The notes beneath the pieces are model-generated. The model was not told the origin of the DNA and made no database searches. It was given only the letters and a program-made list of their open reading frames with translations. 64,000 nt of DNA from Flavobacterium crocinum (lineage in GTDB: Bacteria; Bacteroidota; Bacteroidia; Flavobacteriales; Flavobacteriaceae), in the NCBI RefSeq assembly GCF_003122385.1, contig NZ_CP029255.1, positions 3,348,001-3,412,000 of the forward strand, read 5' to 3'. The number at the start of each line of letters is the position of its first letter. Position 1 is the first letter of the stretch. The translations under genes and the position numbers were made by a program. Positions 1-8,925 of this stretch are shown piece by piece.

Positions 1-897
1 GGTTGGTCGGCTGGTACCAAAGTACAAATCGCCGTGAATATCATCTTCAATTAAGGGAACATTATAAAAATCCATTAAACGGACAATTTCTATTTTATGT
101 TCGTTTGGCATCATACTACCTGATGGATTGCTAAAATTACTCATTAAAACACAAGCTTTTACTTTATTAGTAGCTAATGTCTTTTTTACGGCTTCTAACT
201 CAATTCCTGTCGTCATATTAGTTGGAAGTTCCATAACATATAAACCTAGAGATCTTGCTAATTGTAAAATCCCAAAATAAACAGGACTTTCAGTAATAAT
301 AGTATCTCCGGGTTTCGTCAAAGTCAATAAACAGTCTGAAATGGCAGAAATACAACCAGGCGTTGTAATAATATCATCTTCGGTCAAAGAACCGCCCCAA
401 GTAAACGACCAACGGGCAATTTCTTTGCGCAGATTACTATTTCCTTGAATTTCTTCGTAACTCGTTCCACTGTTGGGTAACTGACGCATTGCCTGAACCA
501 TTCCTTTATTCAGCTTTGCAATTGGTAGTAATTCATTTGAAGGAAAACCAAGCGAAAGCATCGTCAGGTCTTTTTTACGCATATCACCGTAAACCAAATC
601 GACCAAATCTTCACGCTCTATATTTTCAAGCGTTAAAACAGGTGTGCTTGCCGATGGTTCTGAAATGGTTCGCGCCGAAATATTACTGACATAATAACCG
701 GATTGCGGACGAGATTCTATCAGAGCACGACTTTCAACTTCATAATACGCTTTGCTGACTGTGCTCATGCTGTAACCCGTTTCTGCACATACTTCTCTAA
801 TGGAAGGTAGTTTGTCGCCAACGTTTAAAAGACCAGATTTAATCTGTTTTTCGATTCGGTCAGCAAATTGGAGATATAAGTAATTGGAGTTTTTCAT
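1..897 (-). CDS. MocR-type (GntR-HTH / aminotransferase fusion) transcriptional regulator, 3' end outside window
   Basis: About 299 residues are visible, reading leftwards from the ATG at 897; the C-terminal part lies beyond base 1. Residues 1-75 form a GntR winged helix, including the segment LPSIREVCAETGYSMSTVSK. A fold-type I aminotransferase domain follows, with LSLGFPS, TTPGCISAI, the SNFSNPSG motif and IEDDIHGDL. The PLP lysine would lie outside the window. MocR regulators are usually PLP- or amino-compound-responsive and often act on a divergent gene. Here the divergent gene is an EamA transporter starting about 110 bp away, so that transporter is the likely target. The ligand cannot be told. 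The family call is firm. Confidence 0.9.
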   Translation of the reverse strand, partial: MKNSNYLYLQFADRIEKQIKSGLLNVGDKLPSIREVCAETGYSMSTVSKAYYEVESRALIESRPQSGYYVSNISARTISEPSASTPVLTLENIEREDLVDLVYGDMRKKDLTMLSLGFPSNELLPIAKLNKGMVQAMRQLPNSGTSYEEIQGNSNLRKEIARWSFTWGGSLTEDDIITTPGCISAISDCLLTLTKPGDTIITESPVYFGILQLARSLGLYVMELPTNMTTGIELEAVKKTLATNKVKACVLMSNFSNPSGSMMPNEHKIEIVRLMDFYNVPLIEDDIHGDLYFGTSRPT

Positions 898-908
898 CAG
901 AAAAAAAT

Positions 909-940
909 AAAACTGTTATGGTGCAATTTACAAAAACTGT
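909..940. promoter_or_regulatory. Candidate MocR operator: direct repeats AAAACTGT
   Basis: Two AAAACTGT octamers lie at 909-916 and 933-940, 24 bp apart on the same strand, in the gap between the divergent regulator and transporter genes. Members of the MocR family commonly bind direct repeats in such gaps, so this is a plausible operator. Its use is inferred. Confidence 0.35.
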
Positions 941-1009
941 ATCTGTATTGCTGTTTTATTTTTTAGAAATTTGCTTCATCAAAAGAAAACAATTCAAAAC
1001 AGTGTTTTT

Positions 1010-1924
1010 GTGAAAACAACAAAGTATTATATAGCGGCAATAATTGCCTTTACTACATGGGGACTTTTCAGTTTGGTTTTAAGACCAATTCATGAATATC
1101 CGTCATTGGATATATTGTTTTTCCGTGTTTTCAGCTGTAGTATTTTGATGATTTTGATTGCTGTTTTATTTAAAAGAAAAAAAATAAAAGAGACTATAGA
1201 AATTTTTAAAGCTTTACCGAAAGCCGAAAAAAGAAAATCAGTTTTACTGAATATTGGCGGGAGCGCTTTTTTAATGGGAAATTGGTTTACTTATATTTAT
1301 GTAATGAACCACGTAAGCGTTAAAGCAACTTCTCTGGCTTATTTAGTCTGTCCAATTTTGACCACATTATTAGCTTATTTCATATTAAGAGAAAAATTAT
1401 CCAAAACGCAGTGGATTTCTGTCGGATTAAGTATTTCAGGCTGTATGTTATTGTCTTATGCGGCTATTATGGATATGGTTTTCAGTATCATTATCGGATT
1501 AACTTATGCGGCTTATTTAGTGAGTCAGCGTGCCAATAAAGGATTTGATAAATTTATTGTACTAACGTTTCATATTACCTTGGCAGGATTAGTATTATTA
1601 CCTTTTTATCCGGTTTTTGGGGGACCGGTACCAACGGAATTTAAGTTTTATCTCTGCATTGAGACCATTGCAATTATGTTTACGATAATTCCGTTGTTTT
1701 TAAATTTATACGCACTTTCGGGAATCAACTCTTCGACAGTGGGAATGCTTTTAAACATTAATCCAATGATTGCATTTGGGTTAGCGGCCTTTTTCTTCAA
1801 AGAGAATATCACATCTCTGCAGATTACGGCTTACGGAATCATTTTTATAGCAGTGTTGGTTTTTAATTCACATCATATTTTTGCCATCAAGCAAAAAATG
1901 ACCGCAATATCCAAAGGTTCATAA
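1010..1924 (+). CDS. EamA/DMT-family membrane transporter
   Basis: This is a hydrophobic protein of about 304 residues with roughly ten membrane segments and the two-repeat layout of EamA drug/metabolite transporters. Near the start it reads FTTWGLFSLVLRPI, and each half ends with a loop before a final helix (YFILREKLS, FFKENITS). I chose the GTG at 1010 because the peptide after it (VKTTKYYIAAIIAFTTWG) matches the usual N-terminus. A TTG at 971 would add 13 unlikely residues. It is divergent from the MocR gene and followed by a terminator, so it is probably a single regulated unit. It resembles RarD-like proteins, but the substrate cannot be assigned. Confidence 0.85.
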   Translation: MKTTKYYIAAIIAFTTWGLFSLVLRPIHEYPSLDILFFRVFSCSILMILIAVLFKRKKIKETIEIFKALPKAEKRKSVLLNIGGSAFLMGNWFTYIYVMNHVSVKATSLAYLVCPILTTLLAYFILREKLSKTQWISVGLSISGCMLLSYAAIMDMVFSIIIGLTYAAYLVSQRANKGFDKFIVLTFHITLAGLVLLPFYPVFGGPVPTEFKFYLCIETIAIMFTIIPLFLNLYALSGINSSTVGMLLNINPMIAFGLAAFFFKENITSLQITAYGIIFIAVLVFNSHHIFAIKQKMTAISKGS

Positions 1925-1988
1925 TCTGAGTTTTCATATTTTTTATTGGTTTAAAATCGAAAATTACAAGAATCTTAACAGGATGTTT

Positions 1989-2023
1989 AAACAGGAATGA
2001 TTATTTTTCATTCCTGTTTTTTT
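1989..2023 (+). terminator. Rho-independent terminator after the EamA gene
   Basis: The stem AAACAGGAATGA (1989-2000) pairs with TCATTCCTGTTT (2008-2019) across a short T-rich loop and is followed by a T run. Confidence 0.85.
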
Positions 2024-2042
2024 ATGCAGTTAAATGAATAAA

Positions 2043-2207
2043 GCCACAGATTACACAGATTAAAAGGATTATTTCTTTGTGCAAAAAAAATAGCCACGAA
2101 TTACACGAATTTTCACGAATTATTTTTTTAAATCTAAAATGAAAATTTGCGAAAATTCGTGTAATTCGTGGCGAAAAAAAATCCTTTTAATCTGTGTGAT
2201 CTGTGGC
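2043..2207. repeat. Nested palindromic repeat (two families, one inside the other)
   Basis: The outer arms at 2043-2070 and 2180-2207 are complementary at 27 of 28 positions; they begin GCCACAGATTACACAGATT and end AATCTGTGTGATCTGTGGC. Between them sits a second inverted repeat of another family: GCCACGAATTACACGAATT starting at 2093 and its complement at 2154-2172. The outer family recurs near 31850-31914. It lies in the spacer before the acyl-CoA oxidase-like gene and ends about 30 bp before its ATG. Confidence 0.9.
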
Positions 2208-2239
2208 AAAAAAAAATATTAAAACCGAATACCATTCAT

Positions 2240-4498
2240 ATGAAAGCTACCAAACTTCAAGCCTTTACGCCATTATTTTATTTAGTGTGGTCAGATGATT
2301 TACTGACGCAGAAAGAATTTGCAACACTAAAAGAGTTTATAAATTCGCTAACTGTTTTGTCAGAAGAAGAAAAGGGATATTTACTATCTAAAGTGGATAT
2401 TTCTAATCCGCCTTCGCGAAATGAACTCACCCAATGGAAATCGGATATTGAAAAAAGCATTCAGGATACTTCTTCAATCAAATCAATTTTTGATATTGCA
2501 AAAGCACTATCAGCAAATGAATTGGATTTATCACCAATCGAATCTGATTTTAAAAAACTGGAAAATGATTTAGGGATTTTAGGAGAAGAAGCCCTTCAAA
2601 ACTTCAAAACCAAAGCTGGTTCTTTTACAGCCGATTCGCATACCAACGCTACTTTTGATATTCAGAAAATCACCAAAATTTTAAACGGAAAAGAGGCTGC
2701 AATAATTGAAAGAGTAAAATCAGTCATTTCAAGACCTGAATTTGCTTATGAAACTTCTACAGATATCAATGTTTTTAGACAAACTGTTTATAAGTGGTGT
2801 AAAATTTTAGCCGATGAAAATCTCGGAAATATGGCTTATCCAAAACAATATGGAGGAGGAGAAAACATAGCCGATTATTTTGCGATTATGGAAACGCTGA
2901 GCTATCACGATTTAAGTTTGGTCATTAAATTTGGTGTTCAGTTTGGGTTGTGGGGAATGAGTGTACAATCTTTAGGAACCGAAAAACATTATGCTAAATA
3001 TTTAAAAGATATTGGTTCGCTGAAACTCCCTGGCTGTTTTGCTATGACCGAAACACATCATGGATCGAATGTAAAAGGTTTAGAAACCACAGCAACATAT
3101 AATCCTAACAATCAGACTTTTACGATTCATACTCCGAATAAAAATGCTCAGAAAGAATATATTGGAAACGCAGCAGTTCACGGTCAAAAAGCAACTGTAT
3201 TTGCAAAACTAATTATAGACGGACATGATTATGGGGTGAATGCTTTTGTTGTGCCTTTACGCGATCCAGATGGAAATGTGGTAAACGGTGTCACAATTGG
3301 GGACTGCGGTCATAAAATGGGATTAAACGGAGTAGATAACGGAACCATCAGTTTTGATAATGTGGTAATTCCGAAAGAGGATATGCTGGATCGTTTTGCT
3401 TCTGTAAACGAAAAAGGAGAATTTGAAAGCCCGATTCCGAGTGATAATCGTAGATTTTTTACCATGTTAGGAACTTTGGTTGGAGGAAGAATCGGAATTC
3501 CGCGTTCGGCTTTGGCGGCAGCGAAATCAGGTTTGACAATTGCCATTCGCTACAGCGATCAACGAAGGCAATTTGGACCGGAAGGCGGATCAGAAGTTCC
3601 GATTTTAAATTACAGAATGCATCAGCGCAGATTATTGCCTCATTTAGCTAAAACGTACGCAGTTCATTTTGCATTGCAATATTTAACGAATAGATTTTTA
3701 AATAGAACCGAAGCCGAAATGCAGGAAATCGAAGCTTTGGCTGCCGGAATGAAATCGTATTCAACCTGGAGCACAAGAGATATTTTACAGGAATGTCGTG
3801 AAGCATGTGGCGGAAAAGGCTATTTGTCTGAAAACAGAATCGATGCTTTAAAAAATGATACTGAAATTTATACCACTTTTGAAGGAGATAATACCGTTTT
3901 AATGCAATTGGTTGCTAAAAACCGATTATCTGAATTTAGAAAATCATTTGGTGAAATGGGCTCTTTGGGAATAATCAATTATGTTTATGAAAATGCTAAA
4001 ACAGCAATTACAGAAAAAAATCCAATTGCGACTAGAAGAACAGACGATGAGCATTTGTTAGACAGCGAATTTCATCTTCAGGCTTTCGTTCACAGAGAAA
4101 AAACAATTTTGGCGTCGGCTGCGAGACGTATCAAAAAACTGGTTGATGGCGGTTTAGAAGCTTATGATGCTTTTAATGTCGTACAGCATCAAATGATTGA
4201 TGTGGCTCAGGCTTATTTGGAAAGAGTGGTTTTGGAACAGTTTCAAATAGCAATTAAATCGATTGAAGACGAAGAATCAAAATCGATTTTGACGAAGCAG
4301 TGTCAATTGTATGCGCTTTCGCAGATAGAAAAAAATAAAGCATGGTATTTGGAAGATGGTTATATGGAAGCTGTTAAAACCAAAGCGGTTCGTAAAATCG
4401 TAAATCAGCTTTGTTGGAATATTCGTCCGGATGCAGTGGCATTGGTAAATGCATTTGATATTCCGGAAAGCTGTTTAGCGGCGCCGATTGCAGTTTAA
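2240..4498 (+). CDS. Acyl-CoA oxidase/dehydrogenase-family flavoprotein
   Basis: The protein has 752 residues. The core resembles peroxisomal-type acyl-CoA oxidases more than short acyl-CoA dehydrogenases: FAMTETHHGSNVKGLETTA, KEYIGNAAVHG, GDCGHKMGLNGVDNG, RRQFGP and YTTFEGDN, where the last Glu fits the usual catalytic base. About 130 extra N-terminal residues (FTPLFYLVWSDDLLTQKEF...) precede the flavoprotein core. The start is the ATG at 2240; the frame is open further upstream, but that part only translates the palindromic repeat. It probably oxidises acyl-CoA thioesters in the cytoplasm. Oxidase versus dehydrogenase chemistry cannot be decided here. It stands alone and ends in a strong terminator. 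Confidence 0.88.
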   Translation: MKATKLQAFTPLFYLVWSDDLLTQKEFATLKEFINSLTVLSEEEKGYLLSKVDISNPPSRNELTQWKSDIEKSIQDTSSIKSIFDIAKALSANELDLSPIESDFKKLENDLGILGEEALQNFKTKAGSFTADSHTNATFDIQKITKILNGKEAAIIERVKSVISRPEFAYETSTDINVFRQTVYKWCKILADENLGNMAYPKQYGGGENIADYFAIMETLSYHDLSLVIKFGVQFGLWGMSVQSLGTEKHYAKYLKDIGSLKLPGCFAMTETHHGSNVKGLETTATYNPNNQTFTIHTPNKNAQKEYIGNAAVHGQKATVFAKLIIDGHDYGVNAFVVPLRDPDGNVVNGVTIGDCGHKMGLNGVDNGTISFDNVVIPKEDMLDRFASVNEKGEFESPIPSDNRRFFTMLGTLVGGRIGIPRSALAAAKSGLTIAIRYSDQRRQFGPEGGSEVPILNYRMHQRRLLPHLAKTYAVHFALQYLTNRFLNRTEAEMQEIEALAAGMKSYSTWSTRDILQECREACGGKGYLSENRIDALKNDTEIYTTFEGDNTVLMQLVAKNRLSEFRKSFGEMGSLGIINYVYENAKTAITEKNPIATRRTDDEHLLDSEFHLQAFVHREKTILASAARRIKKLVDGGLEAYDAFNVVQHQMIDVAQAYLERVVLEQFQIAIKSIEDEESKSILTKQCQLYALSQIEKNKAWYLEDGYMEAVKTKAVRKIVNQLCWNIRPDAVALVNAFDIPESCLAAPIAV

Positions 4499-4518
4499 AT
4501 GATATAGTTCTGAAAGAG

Positions 4519-4556
4519 AGCTTTGTCAAACTTCAAACTTTGACAAAGCTTTTGTC
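4519..4556 (+). terminator. Rho-independent terminator
   Basis: The 12-bp perfect stem AGCTTTGTCAAA (4519-4530) / TTTGACAAAGCT (4539-4550) is followed by TTTGTCTTTT. Confidence 0.9.
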
Positions 4557-4684
4557 TTTTAATAAATTAATTATAACAAATATGCTTTGTTGTTGTTTTT
4601 ATTTATAACAAAACAAAAAAGCCCCTCCATTTAAGTACATTTTTACCCTAATCAAAAAAATCAGTTTTTATATTTTCGCTTTGT

Positions 4685-4692
4685 TATATTTG
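4685..4692 (+). promoter_or_regulatory. Putative -7 promoter element TATATTTG
   Basis: TATATTTG matches the Bacteroidota consensus TAnnTTTG exactly and lies 24 bp before the TTG start of the TPR regulator gene. No clear -33 TTG box is seen at the usual spacing. Confidence 0.45.
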
Positions 4693-4715
4693 TAGTTCCT
4701 TTATATTGAATCGAC

Positions 4716-6362
4716 TTGAAAAATTTTTACTTATTTCTAATCTTTTTTATTGTAAACTTTCCTGTTTTTGCATTGGGAAGTACTGATGATATTCTAAAAC
4801 AACTAAACGAAGCAATAAAAAACAAACAGGACTATGTAAAAATAAAGGAAGAAAGAATTCTTAATTTCAAGAAGATAAAATCAGATAATCTTACTAAAGA
4901 ACAAGAATATAATTTTAATAAAACACTTTATTTAGAGTATCAAAAATTAAATTCAGATTCGGCTATTCAATATGTAAAGAAGAATATTAAGATTGCAGAA
5001 AAACTTCAAAACAAAGAACTTTTAGATTTAGCACAGCTACAATTAGTAACGCTTTATTCTTCATCAGGAAAATATCGTGAGTCCGAAGCAATTTTAAAAA
5101 GTATTAATAAAAAGACACTTTCAGCTTCATTACTACCCAATTATTATATTTCGTATCGTGAATTTTTTGAGCACTACGCAGCCAATAGTGATAATCGGGA
5201 ATACAGAATACAGATTGGAAAATATCGTGATTCCTTATTAGGTATTTTAAATCCGAATACGCTGGATTATCAAATCAACAGAATCCAGCAGGATATTTTC
5301 ATCCACAGAAAATACAAAGAACCGGAAAAGCAGTTACTTTCTTTATTAAGCAAAACAAAAGAAGAAAGTCCAAACTACGCCATGATTACCTATTTATTGG
5401 GTAAAATTGCAGAAGCCACACATCAGTTAGAAAACAGAAAAAAATATTATGCGCTTTCTGCTACTTCAGATATTAAAAATGCCAATAAAGACAATGCTTC
5501 CTTACAAGAATTAGCACTGGTTTTTTATGAAATCGGTGATGTTGATATGGCTTATAAATTGACACAATCGGCAATTGAAGACGCATTGTATTGCAATGTT
5601 CAGTTTAGAACGTTGTTGATGTCAGAAGTATATTCGATTATCAACACGGTTTATTTAGAGCGTGAAAAACAACGAAAAAGCGAGTTGCAGATTTATTTGC
5701 TTTGTATCAGCCTTTTGTCTTTGTTTTTATTAGTAGCCATTATTTATGTCTACAAGCAAATGAAAAAGGTTTCGCGAATTCGAACAGAATTATATGAAAC
5801 CAGTCAGAAACTGGCTGAATTGAACAAAGATATTACCGAAACCAACAATCAGTTACAGCAAAGTAATCTGCAATTGTCTGAGTCTAATTTAGTTAAAGAA
5901 GAATATATAGCACATTTTTTCAATTTGTGTTCTACTTACATCAACAAACTGGAGAATTACCGAATAATTTTAAATAAAAAAGCGACAGCAAAACAGTTTG
6001 ATGAAATTTATAAAATCTTAAAATCAACAACTTTGGTTGATAATGAGTTAGAAGAACTCTACAAGAACTTTGACATTATCTTTTTAAACTTATATCCAAC
6101 ATTCGTAAAAGATTTCAATGCCTTATTAATTCCGGAAGAACAGATTGTCCTAAAACAAAACGAATTACTCAATACTGAACTTCGAATCTTTGCCTTAATC
6201 AGACTTGGAATTACGGACAGTGTTAAAATTGCCGCATTTTTACGTTACTCTTTAAGCACAATTTACAACTATAGAACCCGGGCTAGAAATAAGGCCGTAG
6301 TTTCCCGAAATGATTTCGAAGAAATGGTGATGAAAATCGGTTCTTTAGCCTTGAAAGTATAA
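4716..6362 (+). CDS. Membrane-anchored TPR regulator with C-terminal HTH (DUF6377-like)
   Basis: The protein has 548 residues and starts at a TTG that opens directly into a signal peptide (LFLIFFIVNFPVFA). Residues about 25-310 are helical TPR-like repeats predicted to be periplasmic. A single membrane segment follows near 327-346 (LLCISLLSLFLLVAIIYVY), then a coiled coil (LAELNKDITETNNQLQQSN). The C-terminal cytoplasmic part ends in a LuxR-like helix-turn-helix (ITDSVKIAAFLRYSLSTIYNYRTRARNK). This is the layout of DUF6377 proteins, which sit beside polysaccharide-use genes in Bacteroidota. The next gene is a GH3 glycosidase, so this protein probably senses a glycan-linked signal and controls that block. 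The role is inferred from position. Confidence 0.8.
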   Translation: MKNFYLFLIFFIVNFPVFALGSTDDILKQLNEAIKNKQDYVKIKEERILNFKKIKSDNLTKEQEYNFNKTLYLEYQKLNSDSAIQYVKKNIKIAEKLQNKELLDLAQLQLVTLYSSSGKYRESEAILKSINKKTLSASLLPNYYISYREFFEHYAANSDNREYRIQIGKYRDSLLGILNPNTLDYQINRIQQDIFIHRKYKEPEKQLLSLLSKTKEESPNYAMITYLLGKIAEATHQLENRKKYYALSATSDIKNANKDNASLQELALVFYEIGDVDMAYKLTQSAIEDALYCNVQFRTLLMSEVYSIINTVYLEREKQRKSELQIYLLCISLLSLFLLVAIIYVYKQMKKVSRIRTELYETSQKLAELNKDITETNNQLQQSNLQLSESNLVKEEYIAHFFNLCSTYINKLENYRIILNKKATAKQFDEIYKILKSTTLVDNELEELYKNFDIIFLNLYPTFVKDFNALLIPEEQIVLKQNELLNTELRIFALIRLGITDSVKIAAFLRYSLSTIYNYRTRARNKAVVSRNDFEEMVMKIGSLALKV

Positions 6363-6379
6363 ATATTTATTTTAAATCT

Positions 6380-6482
6380 ACTACTTTTTTTAATAGTTAA
6401 TTTTTGTTAAGTATTTGTAAGTCAGTATTTTATTTTTTTAGCTTACTACTTTTTTCTATCTAAAAATGTATCGTGTACGATA
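6380..6482 (+). promoter_or_regulatory. Candidate control region of the GH3 block
   Basis: The spacer before the GH3 gene holds two direct copies of TACTACTTTTTT (6380-6391 and 6444-6455, 64 bp apart) and an inverted repeat TATCGT-GT-ACGATA (6469-6482). The direct repeats could be sites for the upstream HTH regulator and the inverted repeat for a dimeric repressor or activator. Neither has been matched to a known site. Confidence 0.3.
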
Positions 6483-6571
6483 ACGTTTTAGTTTTACAAT
6501 ATGATAATAAAAGTTTTTTCCAGAAACCACTATACTATCTAAATAACCTAATGCTTTAATAAATTTATATT

Positions 6572-8788
6572 ATGTTTAAAAACGTTAAAACAGTTCTTGT
6601 TTTACTTTTATTAAGTTCTGTGGGTTTAAATGCCCAAAACAAAGTTCCAGTTTATCTGGATGATAAAAAGCCAATTGAAGAAAGAGTAGAAGATGCGCTT
6701 TCGCGAATGACCACCGCAGAAAAGATCGCTATGATTCATGCTCAGTCAAAATTTAGTTCTCCTGGAGTACCTCGTTTGGGAATTCCTGAAAACTGGATGA
6801 CAGACGGACCACACGGAATTCGTACCGAAGTAAAATGGGACGAATGGGATCAGGCCGGATGGACAAATGATTCTTGTACTGCTTTTCCAGCTTTAACAGC
6901 GCTTTCTGCAACGTGGAATAAAGAACTAGCTTCTTTATACGGAAAATCAATTGGACAAGAAGCACGTTACCGTAACAAAAACGTATTATTAGGTCCTGGA
7001 GTGAATATCTACAGAAGTCCATTAAACGGACGTAACTTCGAGTATATGGGAGAAGATCCGTTTTTGACTTCAAAAATGGTTGTTCCTTATATTAAAGGAG
7101 TTCAGTCCAACGGAGTTGCAGCTTGTGTAAAACACTTTGCCTTAAACAATCAGGAAGAAAATCGTAACACAGTAAATGTGGTAGTTGATGATCGTGCTTT
7201 GTACGAAATCTACCTTCCTGCTTTTAAAGCGGCTGTTCAGGATGGAGATGTGTGGGCAATTATGGGAGCTTACAATAAATACAAAGGACAGCAATGTTGC
7301 CATAATGAGTATTTGTTAAACGATATTCTTCGTGGAGAATGGGGCTTCAAAGGTGTTGTAGTTTCAGATTGGGGAGGTGTTCATGATACAAAACAAGCTA
7401 TTTTTAATGGTTTGGATATGGAATTTGGTTCCTGGACAAACGGTCTTTCCTGGGGAACAAGTAATGCTTATGATAACTATTATTTAGCAAAACCATATTC
7501 AGAAATGATCAGAAAAGGAGAAGTTGGAACAAAAGAATTAGATGAAAAAGTACGTCGCGTTCTGCGTTTATCTTTCTTAACTACCATGAATAAAAATCGC
7601 CCTTTCGGATCTTTTGGTACAGAAGAACATGCTTTGGCCGGCCGTAAAATTGCTGAAGAAGGAATTGTATTGCTTCAAAACAAAAACAATGTACTGCCAA
7701 TCAATCTTTCTAAAACAAAAAAGATTGCAGTAATTGGAGAAAACGCCATCAAAATGATGACTGTTGGTGGAGGAAGTTCTTCATTAAAAGCAAGATATGA
7801 AATTACGCCACTTGAAGGATTAAAAAGCAGAATCGGAAATCAGGCCGAAATTGTTTACGCAAGAGGTTATGTTGGAGATCCAACAAGTAATTATAACGGA
7901 GTTGTGGCTAAAGTAAGTTTAGAAGACAAACGTTCTCCGGCTGAATTAAGTGCTGAAGCTCTTAAAGTAGCTAAAGATGCAGATATCGTTCTTTTTATTG
8001 GTGGTTTGAATAAAAGTGACAATCAGGATGCGGAAGGACACGATCGTAAAGAACTGAATCTTCCATACGGTCAGGATAAATTAATTTCTGATTTGGCAAA
8101 AGTGAATAAAAACATCGTTTTTGTAAATATTTCAGGAAATGCTGTTGCAATGCCGTGGGTTAACGAAGTTCCGGGAATTGTACAAGGATGGTTCTTAGGT
8201 ACAGAAGCAGGAAATGCATTAGCTAATGTTTTAGTTGGAGATGTAAATCCGTCAGGAAAATTATCTTTCACTTTCCCTGTAAAATTATCAGATAACGGAG
8301 CTCATGCTTTAGGAGAATTTCCAGGTAAAGAAGAAGTGAAATACAACGAAGGAATTTTTGTAGGTTACCGTTGGGCAGACAAACAAAAAATCAAACCATT
8401 ATTCTCTTTCGGACACGGTTTAAGCTACACTACTTTTGCTTATGGAAAAGTGACTGCTGATAAAAAACAAATTAATGCCGGTGATCAAATTACATTTTCT
8501 GTAAATGTAAAAAATACAGGAAGCAGAGAAGGAGCAGAAGTAGTACAATTGTATATTACTGATGCAAAATCTTCTTTACCACGTCCGGTAAAAGAGTTAA
8601 AAGGATTTGAAAAAGTATCACTTAAAGCTGGAGAAGAAAAAACAGTAACTTTTACAATCGATAAAACGGCTTTGAGTTTCTTTGACGATAAAAAACATGA
8701 CTGGGTTGCAGAACCTGGTGATTTCGAAGCAGCTATTGGTGCTTCATCAACAGATATAAAATCTAAAGTGGGATTCTCACTTAAATAA
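6572..8788 (+). CDS. bglX: Secreted beta-glucosidase, glycoside hydrolase family 3 (BglX-like)
   Basis: The protein has 738 residues, near the usual BglX length. A signal peptide (VLVLLLLSSVGLNAQ) indicates export. The N-terminal TIM-barrel domain carries RLGIPENWMTDGPHG, KHFALNNQE and VVSDWGG, in which Asp266 fits the catalytic nucleophile. The second alpha/beta domain follows (IAEEGIVLLQNKNNVLPI, IGENA), and the C-terminus is a fibronectin III-like domain (EVVQLYITDAKSSLPRPVKELKGFEKV). It should release glucose or related sugars from the non-reducing ends of beta-linked oligosaccharides in the periplasm. It follows the TPR/HTH regulator and precedes a DUF1349 protein and an acyltransferase. 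A terminator separates it from them. Confidence 0.93.
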   Translation: MFKNVKTVLVLLLLSSVGLNAQNKVPVYLDDKKPIEERVEDALSRMTTAEKIAMIHAQSKFSSPGVPRLGIPENWMTDGPHGIRTEVKWDEWDQAGWTNDSCTAFPALTALSATWNKELASLYGKSIGQEARYRNKNVLLGPGVNIYRSPLNGRNFEYMGEDPFLTSKMVVPYIKGVQSNGVAACVKHFALNNQEENRNTVNVVVDDRALYEIYLPAFKAAVQDGDVWAIMGAYNKYKGQQCCHNEYLLNDILRGEWGFKGVVVSDWGGVHDTKQAIFNGLDMEFGSWTNGLSWGTSNAYDNYYLAKPYSEMIRKGEVGTKELDEKVRRVLRLSFLTTMNKNRPFGSFGTEEHALAGRKIAEEGIVLLQNKNNVLPINLSKTKKIAVIGENAIKMMTVGGGSSSLKARYEITPLEGLKSRIGNQAEIVYARGYVGDPTSNYNGVVAKVSLEDKRSPAELSAEALKVAKDADIVLFIGGLNKSDNQDAEGHDRKELNLPYGQDKLISDLAKVNKNIVFVNISGNAVAMPWVNEVPGIVQGWFLGTEAGNALANVLVGDVNPSGKLSFTFPVKLSDNGAHALGEFPGKEEVKYNEGIFVGYRWADKQKIKPLFSFGHGLSYTTFAYGKVTADKKQINAGDQITFSVNVKNTGSREGAEVVQLYITDAKSSLPRPVKELKGFEKVSLKAGEEKTVTFTIDKTALSFFDDKKHDWVAEPGDFEAAIGASSTDIKSKVGFSLK

Positions 8789-8818
8789 GTTTTTATTTCT
8801 AAAAATTGGTTGGTTTGT

Positions 8819-8855
8819 AAAGCTGCAAGTGTAAAAATTTGCAGCTTTGCTTTTG
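8819..8855 (+). terminator. Rho-independent terminator after bglX
   Basis: The stem AAAGCTGCAA (8819-8828) / TTGCAGCTTT (8839-8848) is followed by GCTTTTGT. Confidence 0.85.
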
Positions 8856-8925
8856 TCTTAAAAAAGTTAAAGGTTAGGAGTAAAATGTAGAAGTTTTACT
8901 TTTGATAAATTAAGAATCAAATAAA

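Noticed and set aside
489..689. Open frame on the plus strand
   Set aside because: It is antisense to the MocR gene, which has clear family motifs on the minus strand.
2168..2239. In-frame extension of the acyl-CoA oxidase gene upstream of 2240
   Set aside because: It only translates the palindromic repeat, and the resulting residues do not look like protein.
6753..7073. Open frame of 106 codons antisense to the GH3 gene
   Set aside because: It lies entirely within a well-supported enzyme gene and shows no protein-like features.
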